Source: Pseudomonas brassicacearum (lineage in GTDB: Bacteria > Pseudomonadota > Gammaproteobacteria > Pseudomonadales > Pseudomonadaceae). Taken from it: a DNA stretch of 46,705 nucleotides. The stretch is from NCBI RefSeq assembly GCF_003732265.1, contig NZ_MOBK01000015.1:1-46705 (forward strand), written 5' to 3'. The notes beneath the pieces are model-generated. The model was given only the letters and a program-made list of their open reading frames with translations, was not told the DNA's origin and searched no databases. Within the stretch, counting starts at the first letter, position 1; each line of letters opens with the position of its first letter. A program made the translations under genes and the position numbers. This document shows positions 23,929 to 32,193 of this stretch, one piece after another.

Positions 23929-24017
23929 TGTGGGAGCGAGCCTGCTCGCGAAGAGGGAGTGTCAGTCAACAATGATGTGACTGATACACCGCCATCGCGA
24001 GCAGGCTCGCTCCCACA
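23929..24017. repeat. REP doublet (REPIN) 5, variant type
   Basis: Inverted copies of TGTGGGAGCGAGCCTGCTCG differ at two positions (GAGCCT for GGGCTT) from the other six doublets, and the change is compensated in both arms. The spacer carries GTGTCAGTC/GACTGATAC-like arms. Confidence 0.85.
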
Positions 24018-24035
24018 AGGATTTTACTTGGGACC

Positions 24036-25481
24036 TCAGTCGTGACTCACGCGCGCGCGTTTCAGCAGTTTCTTGCAACGCTCCGACAGGTGCAGCACGC
24101 GCAGGTGCTTGCCGGCCTTGGTGTAGCGTTCACGCAACGTATCCAGCGCAGAGATGGCCGAGTAATCAACGAAGCTCAAATGCCGGCAATCCAGCGTGAC
24201 GTGGGCCGGATCATTGGCCGGGTCGAATTGATTGAGAAAGGGTGTGGTCGAGGCAAAGAACAGCGTGCCATGCACCCGGTAGAGTTTGCTGCCGTCGTTT
24301 TCCAGATGACTGTCGGCGTACAGCTGCCGGGCCTGCTGCCAGGCAAAGTTGAGCGCGGCGATGATGATCCCGCACAACACGGCGGTGGCCAGGTCGGTGA
24401 ACACGGTAATCACCGTCACTGCGAGGATCACCAACACGTCGTTCAACGGCACTTTGTTCACCACCCGCAACGAGGCCCAGGCGAACGTTTGCTGTGACAC
24501 CACAAACATCACCCCGACTAGCGCCGCCAGTGGGATGCGCTCGATCAGCGGCGACAGAAACAAAATGAACAGCAGGATCAGCACCCCGGCAACCACACCG
24601 GACAGTCGACCACGACCGCCGGAACTGAGGTTGATTACCGTCTGGCCGATCATCGCGCAACCGCCCATGCCACCGAACACACCCGAGACCATGTTCGCTG
24701 CGCCCAGCGCCACGCACTCACGATCCGGGAAGCCACGGCTCTCGGTGATTTCGTCGGTCAGGTTCAAGGTCAGCAGGGTTTCCAGCAGGCCGACCAGCGC
24801 CATCAAAATCGCGTAGGGCGCGATGATGCGCAGGGTGTCCAGCGTCCAGGGAATGTCTGGCAACGCAAAGGTCGGCAAGCCCCCGGCGATGTGCGCCATG
24901 TCGCCCAGCGTACGGGTCGGCAAGCCCAGCAGATACACCGCCAGCCCCACGCCCAGAATCGCCACCAATGCCGGCGGCACCGCACGCGTAAGGCGCGGCA
25001 GCAGGTAAACGATGGCCATGGTCACGGCCACCAGCCCCGTCATCATGTACAGCGGAGTACCACTGAGCCAGGTGTCACCGCTTTTGAAATGTTCCAACTG
25101 CGCCAGGGCAATGATGATCGCCAGGCCGTTGACGAAACCGAGCATCACCGGGTGCGGGACCATGCGCACCAGTTTGCCGAGTTTCAGCAACCCGAACGCC
25201 AGCATGATCAACCCGCCGAGCAACACCGTCGCCAGCAGATACTGCACGCCGTGTTGCACCACCAGCGCGACGATCACCACGGCCATCGAACCGGCCGCAC
25301 CGGACACCATGCCCGGCCGCCCGCCGAACAGCGCGGTCAGGGTGCAAATGATGAACGCCCCGTAAAGCCCCATCAGCGGATTGAGGTGGGCCACCAGCGC
25401 GAAGGCGATGCATTCGGGCAGCAGGGCGAAAGAGGTCGTGAGCCCGGCCAGGACATCGGCGCGTAGACGTTTTGGTTTCAT
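24036..25481 (-). CDS. SulP-family anion transporter with STAS domain
   Basis: A 481-residue protein from the ATG at 25481 (MKPKRLRADVLAGLTTSFALLPECIAFALVAHLNPLMG, a typical SulP beginning). The longer open frame runs through a REP doublet and is not real. About ten membrane spans are followed by a C-terminal STAS domain (about residues 390-475) with VTLDCRHLSFVDYSAISALD. SulP proteins move sulfate, bicarbonate, dicarboxylates or similar anions; the substrate cannot be told from sequence. No good Shine-Dalgarno sequence is seen before the chosen ATG. Confidence 0.88.
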   Translation of the reverse strand: MKPKRLRADVLAGLTTSFALLPECIAFALVAHLNPLMGLYGAFIICTLTALFGGRPGMVSGAAGSMAVVIVALVVQHGVQYLLATVLLGGLIMLAFGLLKLGKLVRMVPHPVMLGFVNGLAIIIALAQLEHFKSGDTWLSGTPLYMMTGLVAVTMAIVYLLPRLTRAVPPALVAILGVGLAVYLLGLPTRTLGDMAHIAGGLPTFALPDIPWTLDTLRIIAPYAILMALVGLLETLLTLNLTDEITESRGFPDRECVALGAANMVSGVFGGMGGCAMIGQTVINLSSGGRGRLSGVVAGVLILLFILFLSPLIERIPLAALVGVMFVVSQQTFAWASLRVVNKVPLNDVLVILAVTVITVFTDLATAVLCGIIIAALNFAWQQARQLYADSHLENDGSKLYRVHGTLFFASTTPFLNQFDPANDPAHVTLDCRHLSFVDYSAISALDTLRERYTKAGKHLRVLHLSERCKKLLKRARVSHD

Positions 25482-25574
25482 GGGGAGGGATCGCACGCAG
25501 GGAGTGACGAGAGGAAAGTGCGCGGATGTTACGGAATTGAGGGCGGCCCGGCCAGTTGTTGGGCTGCTGAAAAA

Positions 25575-25673
25575 GCCTTCGCGAGCAAGCCCGCTCCCAC
25601 ACTCGATATGTGCTAATCCGCGATATCCGGTGCGATGCAGATCAAATGTGGGAGCGGGCTTGCTCGCGAAGGC
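25575..25673. repeat. REP doublet (REPIN) 6
   Basis: Inverted REP copies lie between the SDR gene's 3' end and the SulP gene start, filling most of the 214-bp gap. Confidence 0.9.
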
Positions 25674-25695
25674 AGCGACGCGGTCTACAGCGAAC

Positions 25696-26589
25696 TCAAA
25701 CCATCTCGTCCCGAATCCACTCAATCACCGACACCCGCTTCGGCGCCCAGCCCAGCAACTCACGCGCCTTCTTCCCGCGCACCCGGCTGTTGGAACCCAA
25801 ACCATAGTTGGCCATTTCATACCCCCACTCGGCCTCGGCGTCTTTCAGCGGCCAGTCTTGCGGCGCGCCCAACTCCAGCGCTTGGGCAATCGCGGTGGTC
25901 ATGTCGATGAACGACGCCTCACCGCTTTCTACGAAGTAGAACGTGCCCGGCGCATTTTTGGTCAGCGCCAGCAGGTACAGGGACACGACATCTTCGATGT
26001 GCACGTTGGACCAGATGTTCTGCCCCGGGCCGACATGCCGGACCACGCCACTTTTACGCGCCTGTTTGAGCAAACGCGGCAATTGCACGCTGTCGCGATT
26101 GACGCCCAGGCTGTGGCCGTAGATCAGCGTGTTGCAGATCACCGCCGAGTTCACGCCGTCGTTCGCGGCAGCGAGGATCAGGTTGTCGATGGCCACGCGG
26201 GCGGCCTTGTCGACGGTCGGTTCCGGCAGTTTGTCTTCGAAGTAAATGACGTCGCTGGACTTACCACCGGAGGCATCGCCGACGATGCTCGAACCGCTGG
26301 TGTGCAGGAATACTTTGTTGGAGCCGCGCAAGGCGTCGAGCAACGCTTGCACCGCGCCGCGATGGTCGCTGCTGGCGGCGTTGATCACGGCGTCGGCAGC
26401 ACGAGCCTGTTCGGCGAGCAATGCGCTGTCGTCCAGCGTGCCGATCACCGGGGTGATGCCTAGCGCGCTCAGTTCATTGGCTTGGGCTTCGCTGCGCACC
26501 AGGCCGGTGACCTTGTGGCCCGCGCGGATCAGGCCGGTGGCGATGGAGCCGCCGATGAAACCTGCAGCGCCGGTGACGAATACGTTCAT
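25696..26589 (-). CDS. NAD(P)-dependent epimerase/reductase-like SDR protein
   Basis: A 297-residue extended short-chain dehydrogenase/reductase from the ATG at 26589, preceded by GGAG. The Rossmann motif is TGAAGFIGGSIATGLI (about residues 6-21), then DAVINAASSDHRG and VFLHTSGSSIVGD. The canonical YxxxK is not obvious: the region reads VIYFEDKLPEPTVDKAARVAIDNLIL, as in atypical SDRs. Substrates are unknown. It follows the LysR gene on the same strand with a 103-bp gap. Confidence 0.8.
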   Translation of the reverse strand: MNVFVTGAAGFIGGSIATGLIRAGHKVTGLVRSEAQANELSALGITPVIGTLDDSALLAEQARAADAVINAASSDHRGAVQALLDALRGSNKVFLHTSGSSIVGDASGGKSSDVIYFEDKLPEPTVDKAARVAIDNLILAAANDGVNSAVICNTLIYGHSLGVNRDSVQLPRLLKQARKSGVVRHVGPGQNIWSNVHIEDVVSLYLLALTKNAPGTFYFVESGEASFIDMTTAIAQALELGAPQDWPLKDAEAEWGYEMANYGLGSNSRVRGKKARELLGWAPKRVSVIEWIRDEMV

Positions 26590-26692
26590 GGAGAAACTCC
26601 CTGCGTGAATAAGTGATGCAACGAGTATCGAGGAGCGATCACTGAGGAAAAATCCCCTCCGACCCAATTCACTCTTGCGCAGGGATCACGAA

Positions 26693-27604
26693 TCAGCCTT
26701 TGAAATCCGAGTTCGCATACACCGCCAACTTGCCCTGAATGAAGTCGAGGAAGCACTGAATACGCAGGGCCAATTGCGAGTTGCGGTAGTACACCGCGTT
26801 GATTGGCTGACGATAGCCGCTGTTGAAGTCCGCCAGCAACACTTGCAAACGGCCGGCGCGAATGTCCTCGATCGTCATGTAATGCGACAGGCAGGCAATG
26901 CCCTGCCCTTCCAGCGCCAGGTGCCGGATCGTCTCGCCGCTGGAGGCACTGATCGACGCCTCGATCGGCCAGCGATCACCGTGTACATAACGCAGCGGCC
27001 ATTGGTTGAGACCTTCGTTCTGGGTAAACCCCAGCAATGCGTGGTCACTTAAATCCGCAACCGCATGCGGCGCACCGTGTTGCTCGATATAGGCCGGGCT
27101 GGCGACGATGTGCAGCGGACTGCACCCCAGCGAGCGGGCGTGCAAGGTCGAGTCGGCCAGCGTGCCGATGCGGATGGCGATGTCGGTGCTTTGCTCCAGC
27201 AGATCGATAATCAGGTCGTTGCTGTTGAGTTCCAGCTGGATGTCCGGGTAGAGCCGGCGGAATTCGTCGATGTACGGCACGATGGCGTGCAGCATGAACG
27301 GTGACGCGGCGTTGATCCGCAGCCGCCCGGACGGGGTTTGCTGGCGTGAGTTGAGGCGTTCTTCGAGCTCGTCCATCTGATCGAGAATGCGCTTGGCGTG
27401 CTCGAAGAAGTACTTGCCCTCTTCGGTCAGGTCCATGCGCCGCGTGGTGCGGTTGATCAGTGTGGTATCAAGTTTGGCCTCCAGCCGCGACAGCGTGCGA
27501 CTGACCGCCGAAGGCGTTTGCCCGACCTGTTCGGCGGCAGCGGAAATCGACCCGCATTCAATCACGCAGACGAAAATCTGCAATTCATCGGATCTGGCTT
27601 TCAC
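26693..27604 (-). CDS. LysR-family transcriptional regulator
   Basis: A 303-residue protein with a GTG start and GAGGGG upstream. The N-terminal winged HTH (about residues 1-60) contains GSISAAAEQVGQTPSAVSRTLSRLEAKL. A substrate-binding-like effector domain (about 90-295) has DIAIRIGTLADSTLHAR. It lies between the mdaB-like gene (57 bp upstream) and the SDR gene on the same strand, so control of one or both is likely. The effector is unknown. Confidence 0.9.
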   Translation of the reverse strand: MKARSDELQIFVCVIECGSISAAAEQVGQTPSAVSRTLSRLEAKLDTTLINRTTRRMDLTEEGKYFFEHAKRILDQMDELEERLNSRQQTPSGRLRINAASPFMLHAIVPYIDEFRRLYPDIQLELNSNDLIIDLLEQSTDIAIRIGTLADSTLHARSLGCSPLHIVASPAYIEQHGAPHAVADLSDHALLGFTQNEGLNQWPLRYVHGDRWPIEASISASSGETIRHLALEGQGIACLSHYMTIEDIRAGRLQVLLADFNSGYRQPINAVYYRNSQLALRIQCFLDFIQGKLAVYANSDFKG

Positions 27605-27661
27605 AAAGGCCCCTCATTCAAAACTGGCTTGATAGTAGCTGGATGCGGGGCAAAAGGAACC

Positions 27662-28252
27662 TCAAGCCTTGAGGCCAAACACCTCGGTCAAATGCTCTTC
27701 ATAGCGTGCGACATCGGCTTCGATGTTCGGGCGTTTCATCACGTCGACGCACAGGAAGGTCGGCAGGCCGGTCATGCCGAGGAACTCGTTGGCCTTGTGG
27801 AACGGGAAGTACACCGCGTCCACGCCCTTGGCTTCGAAGAAGTCGGTCGGGTCGTCGAACGCTTGCTGCGGCGCATTCCAGGTCAACGACAGCATGTATT
27901 GCTTGCCCTGCACCAAACCGCCGCTGCCGTACTTTTGCGACGCATCGGAACGGGTGCGGCCATCACTGGCGTAGAGGCTGCCATGGCCTTCGGTGAAGAC
28001 TTCATCGATGTACTTTTTCACGGTCCACGGTGCGCCCATCCACCAGCCTGGCATTTGATAAATGATCACGTCAGCCCAGAGAAATTTGGCGACTTCTTCG
28101 GCGACGTCGTAGCCCTCGTCGATGAAGGTGGCTTTCACGTCCACGCCGCCACGATCCAGCACGCTCAGCGCCGTTTCATGCAGGGTGGTGTTGTAGCGGC
28201 CATCGGAGTGGGCGAATTTTTTTCCGCCATTGAGCAACAGGACTTTTTTCAT
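27662..28252 (-). CDS. mdaB: NADPH:quinone reductase, modulator of drug activity B (MdaB-like)
   Basis: A 196-residue flavodoxin-fold enzyme: MKKVLLLNGGKKFAHSDGRYN at the N terminus (FMN/FAD phosphate-binding region), QMPGWWMGAPWTVKKYIDEVF and LSLTWNAP. This is the MdaB group, which makes two-electron reductions of quinones with NADPH and so avoids semiquinone radicals. It is divergent from a YgiN-like monooxygenase gene (28414). In E. coli mdaB and ygiN are adjacent and their products act in a quinone redox cycle. The arrangement supports the assignment. Confidence 0.88.
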   Translation of the reverse strand: MKKVLLLNGGKKFAHSDGRYNTTLHETALSVLDRGGVDVKATFIDEGYDVAEEVAKFLWADVIIYQMPGWWMGAPWTVKKYIDEVFTEGHGSLYASDGRTRSDASQKYGSGGLVQGKQYMLSLTWNAPQQAFDDPTDFFEAKGVDAVYFPFHKANEFLGMTGLPTFLCVDVMKRPNIEADVARYEEHLTEVFGLKA

Positions 28253-28413
28253 GAGAAATCTCGAAAGGTCAGAAATTGGATGGCGGCAGGTTAGCGGCGA
28301 GGCTCGCGCGGAATAAGTCCTGAATGCACAAAACCCTTTTGACCAATACGCACGAATCGACAGGCGATTGTTGCCATAGACTTGCGCCGATTCTTAACTT
28401 GAGGGGATTTCTG

Positions 28414-28728
28414 ATGAGTGAAATGCAAGGCTTCATCCTGCACGCCAAGACCCGCCCGGAAAAATCCGACGCCTTCGAAGCGTTTTTCAACGGCTATGTG
28501 CAAGCCAGCCGCGCCGAGCCCGGCTGCATCGAGTACCACATGCTGCGCGACAAACAGGACCCGACGCTGTTTATCTTCTACGAAATCTGGCAATCCCAGG
28601 CGCATCTGGACGTGCACTCGAACCTGCCGCACATGAAGCAGTTTCTTGAGCAGCGCGACGAATTCCTGGAACGGGATTTCGAGATCCGCGCCATCGACAT
28701 GCTCAGCCCGTCATCCGCTACCCGCTGA
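28414..28728 (+). CDS. YgiN-like antibiotic-biosynthesis-monooxygenase (ABM) protein
   Basis: A 104-residue ABM-domain protein from the ATG at 28414, with GAGGGG at 28401-28406. An in-frame upstream start at 28324 lacks a ribosome-binding site. The dimeric alpha-beta fold is indicated by PGCIEYHMLRDKQDPTLFIFYEIWQS and HLDVHSNLPHMKQFLE. YgiN oxidises quinols, and the adjacent divergent mdaB-like gene would complete the cycle. Its last 11 bp overlap the convergent TauE/SafE gene. Confidence 0.85.
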   Translation: MSEMQGFILHAKTRPEKSDAFEAFFNGYVQASRAEPGCIEYHMLRDKQDPTLFIFYEIWQSQAHLDVHSNLPHMKQFLEQRDEFLERDFEIRAIDMLSPSSATR

Positions 28729-29482
28729 TCAACAAGTGGCCGCCGAGCACGCCGAGGCCGATGAAAAACACTCGCTTGAACAGCGCCGCGCTGATCCGCT
28801 GCCGCAGCCATTGGCCCAGCAACAGGCCGAGCACGGCCGGGATCAGCGCCAGCAATGACGCACTCAGTTCGCCACCACCCAAGGCGTCGCGCCACCACAG
28901 GCCAGCCGCCAGCGCCAAGGTCGAAACGGTGAACGACAAGCCCAACGCCTGCACGAGTTCGTCCTTGCTCAAACCGAGCGCCTGCAGATAAGGCACCGCC
29001 GGAATCACGAAGACGCCGGTGGCCGAAGTGATAACGCCTGTCAGCACGCCGCACAGCGGACCGAGCCAACGCTCGGCGCGACTGCCGACGCGCAAGGCCG
29101 GCAGGAACAATCCGCTCAATGCGTAGAGCAACAACGCGGCGCCCAACGCCCGCACGACCCAATGCCCGCCGGCCATGCCGATCCACAACGTGCCGGCGCC
29201 CGTGCCGATAAAGATCGCCAGCAGCATCGGCCATAAACGCTTGATCAACCCGCGCAGGTGCCCGCCGAATGCCAGTTGCCAGACATTGGTGAGGGTCGCA
29301 GGAATGATCAGCAGCGCGGCAGCCTGCGACGGTGCCATAGCCAGACCGAGCAGGCCCATGGCGATGGTGGGCAAGCCGAGACCGATGATGCCTTTGATCA
29401 TGCCGGCCAGGAGGAACGTGGCAATGACCAGTAAGGACAAGGCCAGCCCGAGGTTTTGATAGAACGCGGCGAGTGTATTCAT
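28718..29482 (-). CDS. TauE/SafE-family sulfite exporter-like permease
   Basis: A 254-residue inner-membrane protein with about eight hydrophobic helices and the two family repeats (AGMIKGIIGLGLPTIAMGLL near residues 26-45 and TGVITSATGVFVIPAVPYLQALGLSKDELVQALGLSF at 147-183). The family exports or imports sulfonates, sulfite, sulfoacetate or other organic anions. It is divergent from the LysR gene at 29706, which is the likely regulator. Confidence 0.88.
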   Translation of the reverse strand: MNTLAAFYQNLGLALSLLVIATFLLAGMIKGIIGLGLPTIAMGLLGLAMAPSQAAALLIIPATLTNVWQLAFGGHLRGLIKRLWPMLLAIFIGTGAGTLWIGMAGGHWVVRALGAALLLYALSGLFLPALRVGSRAERWLGPLCGVLTGVITSATGVFVIPAVPYLQALGLSKDELVQALGLSFTVSTLALAAGLWWRDALGGGELSASLLALIPAVLGLLLGQWLRQRISAALFKRVFFIGLGVLGGHLLISG

Positions 29483-29584
29483 GGGGCTATCCTGAGCCTG
29501 GATTTGCCGGGTGAAAATCTGCCATATACTGAGGGTGCCTCTTGTCTAGCAATAGGCTTATAGATGGGTTGAGGCTACTGGCCT

Positions 29585-29670
29585 CTTCGCGAGCAAGCCC
29601 GCTCCCACAGTTGATCGAGTTCTCACTGAAAAAATACGGTCCACTGTGGGAGCGGGCTTGCTCGCGAAGG
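29585..29670. repeat. REP doublet (REPIN) 7
   Basis: Inverted REP copies lie in the divergent gap between the permease and LysR genes, 35 bp from the LysR start. A REP doublet inside a divergent regulatory region is less usual than one between converging genes. Confidence 0.9.
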
Positions 29671-29705
29671 GGCCCGCCCAGACAACACACCTCCAGAGGT
29701 TGCCG

Positions 29706-30587
29706 ATGCACTTCGACCTGACCGACCTGCGCCTCTACCTGAACATCCTCGACAGCGGCAACATCACCGCCGGTGCCGCGCGCAGTCATTTGTCCCTGGC
29801 AGCGGCGAGCGCGAGAATCCGCGCCATGGAGGCTTCGCTCGGCATCGAATTTCTTCAACGCGGTCGTCGCGGCGTCACCCCCACGCCGGCCGGCAAAGCC
29901 CTGGCAAAACACGCCCGATCCCTGCTGCAACAAGCCGAACGCATGCAACAGGACCTGGCGGAATACGCTAAAGGCGTCAAAGGCCAGGTCCGGTTGCTGT
30001 GTAACACCACGGCGATCACCGAGTACCTGCCGGAATTGCTCGCCGATTTCCTGCACGAACATCCAAACCTCGACATCGACCTTCAGGAATTGCCCAGCGC
30101 ACGCATCACCCACGCCTTGCGCCAAGGTGCGGCAGACCTGGGCATCGTGTCCGACGCCGTGGACACCGATGACCTGCAGACCCGCGCTTTTCGCGACGAT
30201 CCACTGGTATTGATCCTGCCCCACGACCACCCGTTGGCCGACACTGAATGCCTGAGTTTCAGCGACACCTTGCACCACGATTACGTCGGCCTGAACGCCA
30301 GCAGCGCCCTGGCCGTGTACCTCGAAGAACAGGCATTGCACATCGGTTCGCGCCTGAAAATCCGCATCCGTGCCGACGGTTTTGATGGCGTCATGCGCAT
30401 GGTCGCTCGCGGTGCCGGGTTGGCGATCGTGCCGCTCGCGGCCGTCGAACGCTGGACCGGCGAACTCCCTTTCCAGAGCATCGCGCTGCATGAACCCTGG
30501 GCCCAACGCAAACTCCTGCTCTGTGCCCGGGACTTTGCCGCGCTGCCCGGCTATGCGAAGGCCTTGTTACATGTCTTGACCCTTTAG
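29706..30587 (+). CDS. LysR-family transcriptional regulator
   Basis: A 293-residue protein from the ATG at 29706; AGAGG lies about 8 nt upstream. The HTH is DSGNITAGAARSHLSLAAASARIRAMEASLG (about residues 16-46), followed by an effector-binding domain with DLGIVSDAVDTDDLQTR. The frame is open across part of the REP doublet, but that is not coding. It is divergent from the TauE/SafE permease gene and probably controls it. Confidence 0.9.
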   Translation: MHFDLTDLRLYLNILDSGNITAGAARSHLSLAAASARIRAMEASLGIEFLQRGRRGVTPTPAGKALAKHARSLLQQAERMQQDLAEYAKGVKGQVRLLCNTTAITEYLPELLADFLHEHPNLDIDLQELPSARITHALRQGAADLGIVSDAVDTDDLQTRAFRDDPLVLILPHDHPLADTECLSFSDTLHHDYVGLNASSALAVYLEEQALHIGSRLKIRIRADGFDGVMRMVARGAGLAIVPLAAVERWTGELPFQSIALHEPWAQRKLLLCARDFAALPGYAKALLHVLTL

Positions 30588-30697
30588 TTGAGGGGTGCGC
30601 GTTTCTGGACACCTGGATGTCGAGTTCAGACAACTGACCGGTGCAGGGGGGCTATAGGGTGCCACTTCAGTTCTTCAAGCCACTGCCCGGAGTCATC

Positions 30698-31042
30698 ATG
30701 ACCGCACCGATTACCGTTCTTCGCGATACTCATCCACTGCCGGTGCTTGACGCCTGCAAATGGGAAAAACTCGAAGGTGACCCGCACACCGTCAACCTCA
30801 ACGCCTACACCAGCGAAGACGGCAGCAAGATCATGGGCACCTGGATCTGCACGCCGGGCAAGTGGTATGTCGAATACGTGAAGTGGGAATACTGCGATTT
30901 CCGCGAGGGCTACTGCATCATCACCCCGGAAGGCAAAGAGCCGATCCACCTGCGCGCCGGTGATATTTTCGTCATTGAGCCGGGGATGAAAGGCACGTGG
31001 GAAGTGGTTGAAACCGTGCGCAAGTATTTCGTGTTTGCCTGA
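30698..31042 (+). CDS. Small cupin-domain protein
   Basis: A 114-residue single cupin from the ATG at 30698 with GGAG at 30689-30692. The core DFREGYCIITPEGKEPIHLRAGDIFVIEPGMKGTWEV resembles the DUF861/Cupin_3 group (ureidoglycine-aminohydrolase-like). Usual metal-binding His residues of motif 1 are not evident, so the activity is uncertain. It stands alone. Confidence 0.85.
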   Translation: MTAPITVLRDTHPLPVLDACKWEKLEGDPHTVNLNAYTSEDGSKIMGTWICTPGKWYVEYVKWEYCDFREGYCIITPEGKEPIHLRAGDIFVIEPGMKGTWEVVETVRKYFVFA

Positions 31043-31045
31043 TGC

Positions 31046-31082
31046 AAAAAAACCGGGGGATCACCCGACGTGATCTCCCGGT
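31046..31082 (-). terminator. Terminator of the mmsA-mmsB operon
   Basis: A near-perfect stem (31052-31064 with 31070-31082, ACCGGG...CCCGGT ends) is followed on the minus strand by seven T (31052-31046). Leftward transcription from mmsB ends here. The hairpin may also slow rightward transcripts from the cupin gene, but there is no T tract on that side. Confidence 0.8.
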
Positions 31083-31110
31083 CAATGTTCTGACTTGAAA
31101 TGCGCAACAC

Positions 31111-31246
31111 TGTGGCGAGGGGCTTGTCGGAACGCCGCATCGCCCCGTTCGGCGGCGAAGCCGTCGTATGTTCAGTCGACTCTTTATGGCTGAAGGAATG
31201 TAGGGGAGCGCTTCGCACTCCAACGGGGGCAAGCCCCCTCGCCACA
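31111..31246. repeat. Composite palindromic repeat, TGTGGCGAGGGG family
   Basis: TGTGGCGAGGGGCTTG (31111-31126) and CAAGCCCCCTCGCCACA (31230-31246) form outer arms. Inside is a 21-nt segment (31146-31166) identical, in inverted orientation, to 14156-14176. A further partial arm (CCTCGCCACA) follows near 31270-31279. The element fills the gap between the cupin gene and mmsB. Confidence 0.8.
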
Positions 31247-31295
31247 AAAGCGTGCTCACCACAAAAGCTTCCTCGCCACAGCCCCCGCGAAAACC

Positions 31296-32183
31296 TTATT
31301 GAGCTTTGCGATAGCTGTTGATGATCGCCGAGAAGTCCTTGCCACCCTCTCCACGCTGGCTCATCGCCTGATACAACTGCTGGGCCACCGCGCCGAGCAC
31401 CACCGGTTGGTGCGCCTGACGGGCCGCTTCCGTGGCCAGCCCCAAATCCTTGAGCATCAGTTCGGCACCGAAGCCGCCGGTGTAGCCGCGCGAGGCCGGC
31501 GCCGTTTCGACGATGCCCGGCCATGGGTTGTACATCTCCGAACTCCAGCAACGCCCGGTGGAACTGTTGATGATCCCGGCGAGCACGGTGGTGTCGATCC
31601 CCAGGGCATCACCCAGCGCCATTGCTTCGCTGACGCCGACCATGGAAATCGCCAGCAGCAGGTTGTTGCAGATTTTGGCGATTTGCCCGGTGCCGACTTC
31701 GCCGCAATGGACGATGTTGCGGCCCATCTGCGCCAGCACCGGCTGCAGGGTGGCAAACAGTTCCGGGGTGGCGCCGACCATGAAGGTCAGCGTCCCGGCC
31801 GCGGCGCCACCGGTGCCGCCGGAAACCGGTGCATCGGCCATGGCCACGCCTTGCTTGGCAGCGGCGGCGGCGACATCGCGTGCGGTCTGTGGATCAATGG
31901 TGCTGCAATCCACGGCCGGCACGCCTTGGCCGATGCCGGCGAGAACGCCGTCTTCGCCCAGCCATACGCTGCGCACATGCACAGCGGCCGGAAGCATGGT
32001 GATCACCAGCTCTGCACCTTGCGCCGCTTCACGGGCGGTAGGGCTGATGCTGCCGCCCAGTTCCTCCAGCTCCGCCAGCACGGTTTTGTTCAAGTCGACC
32101 AGGCGTAGCGCGTGGCCGGCCTTGATCAGGTTGCGCGCCATCGGCGCGCCCATGTTGCCGAGACCGATAAAAGCGATTTTCAT
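31296..32183 (-). CDS. mmsB: 3-hydroxyisobutyrate dehydrogenase
   Basis: A 295-residue NAD-dependent beta-hydroxyacid dehydrogenase. Features are the N-terminal Rossmann motif IAFIGLGNMGAPMARNLIKAGH, the substrate motif DAPVSGGTGGAAAGTLTFMVGG-like block (here ending MVGA), and GTGQIAKICNNLLLA with the catalytic Lys. It oxidises 3-hydroxyisobutyrate to methylmalonate semialdehyde in valine breakdown, feeding MmsA. AAGGAG precedes the ATG. The mmsA stop is 10 bp upstream, so the two form an operon. Confidence 0.95.
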   Translation of the reverse strand: MKIAFIGLGNMGAPMARNLIKAGHALRLVDLNKTVLAELEELGGSISPTAREAAQGAELVITMLPAAVHVRSVWLGEDGVLAGIGQGVPAVDCSTIDPQTARDVAAAAAKQGVAMADAPVSGGTGGAAAGTLTFMVGATPELFATLQPVLAQMGRNIVHCGEVGTGQIAKICNNLLLAISMVGVSEAMALGDALGIDTTVLAGIINSSTGRCWSSEMYNPWPGIVETAPASRGYTGGFGAELMLKDLGLATEAARQAHQPVVLGAVAQQLYQAMSQRGEGGKDFSAIINSYRKAQ

Positions 32184-32193
32184 GTCCGGCTCC

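Noticed and set aside
25482..25724. N-terminal extension of the SulP protein
   Set aside because: The extension translates a REP doublet and the 3' end of the neighbouring SDR gene; the family N terminus begins at 25481.
28371..28399. TTGCCA-N17-TTAACT as a sigma-70 promoter for the ygiN-like gene
   Set aside because: Transcription would start near 28406, beyond the GAGGGG ribosome-binding site at 28401, leaving no usable leader.
7251..29670. CRISPR-like regularly spaced repeats
   Set aside because: The repeated units are inverted pairs scattered between genes, not tandem direct repeats with unique spacers; they are REP doublets.
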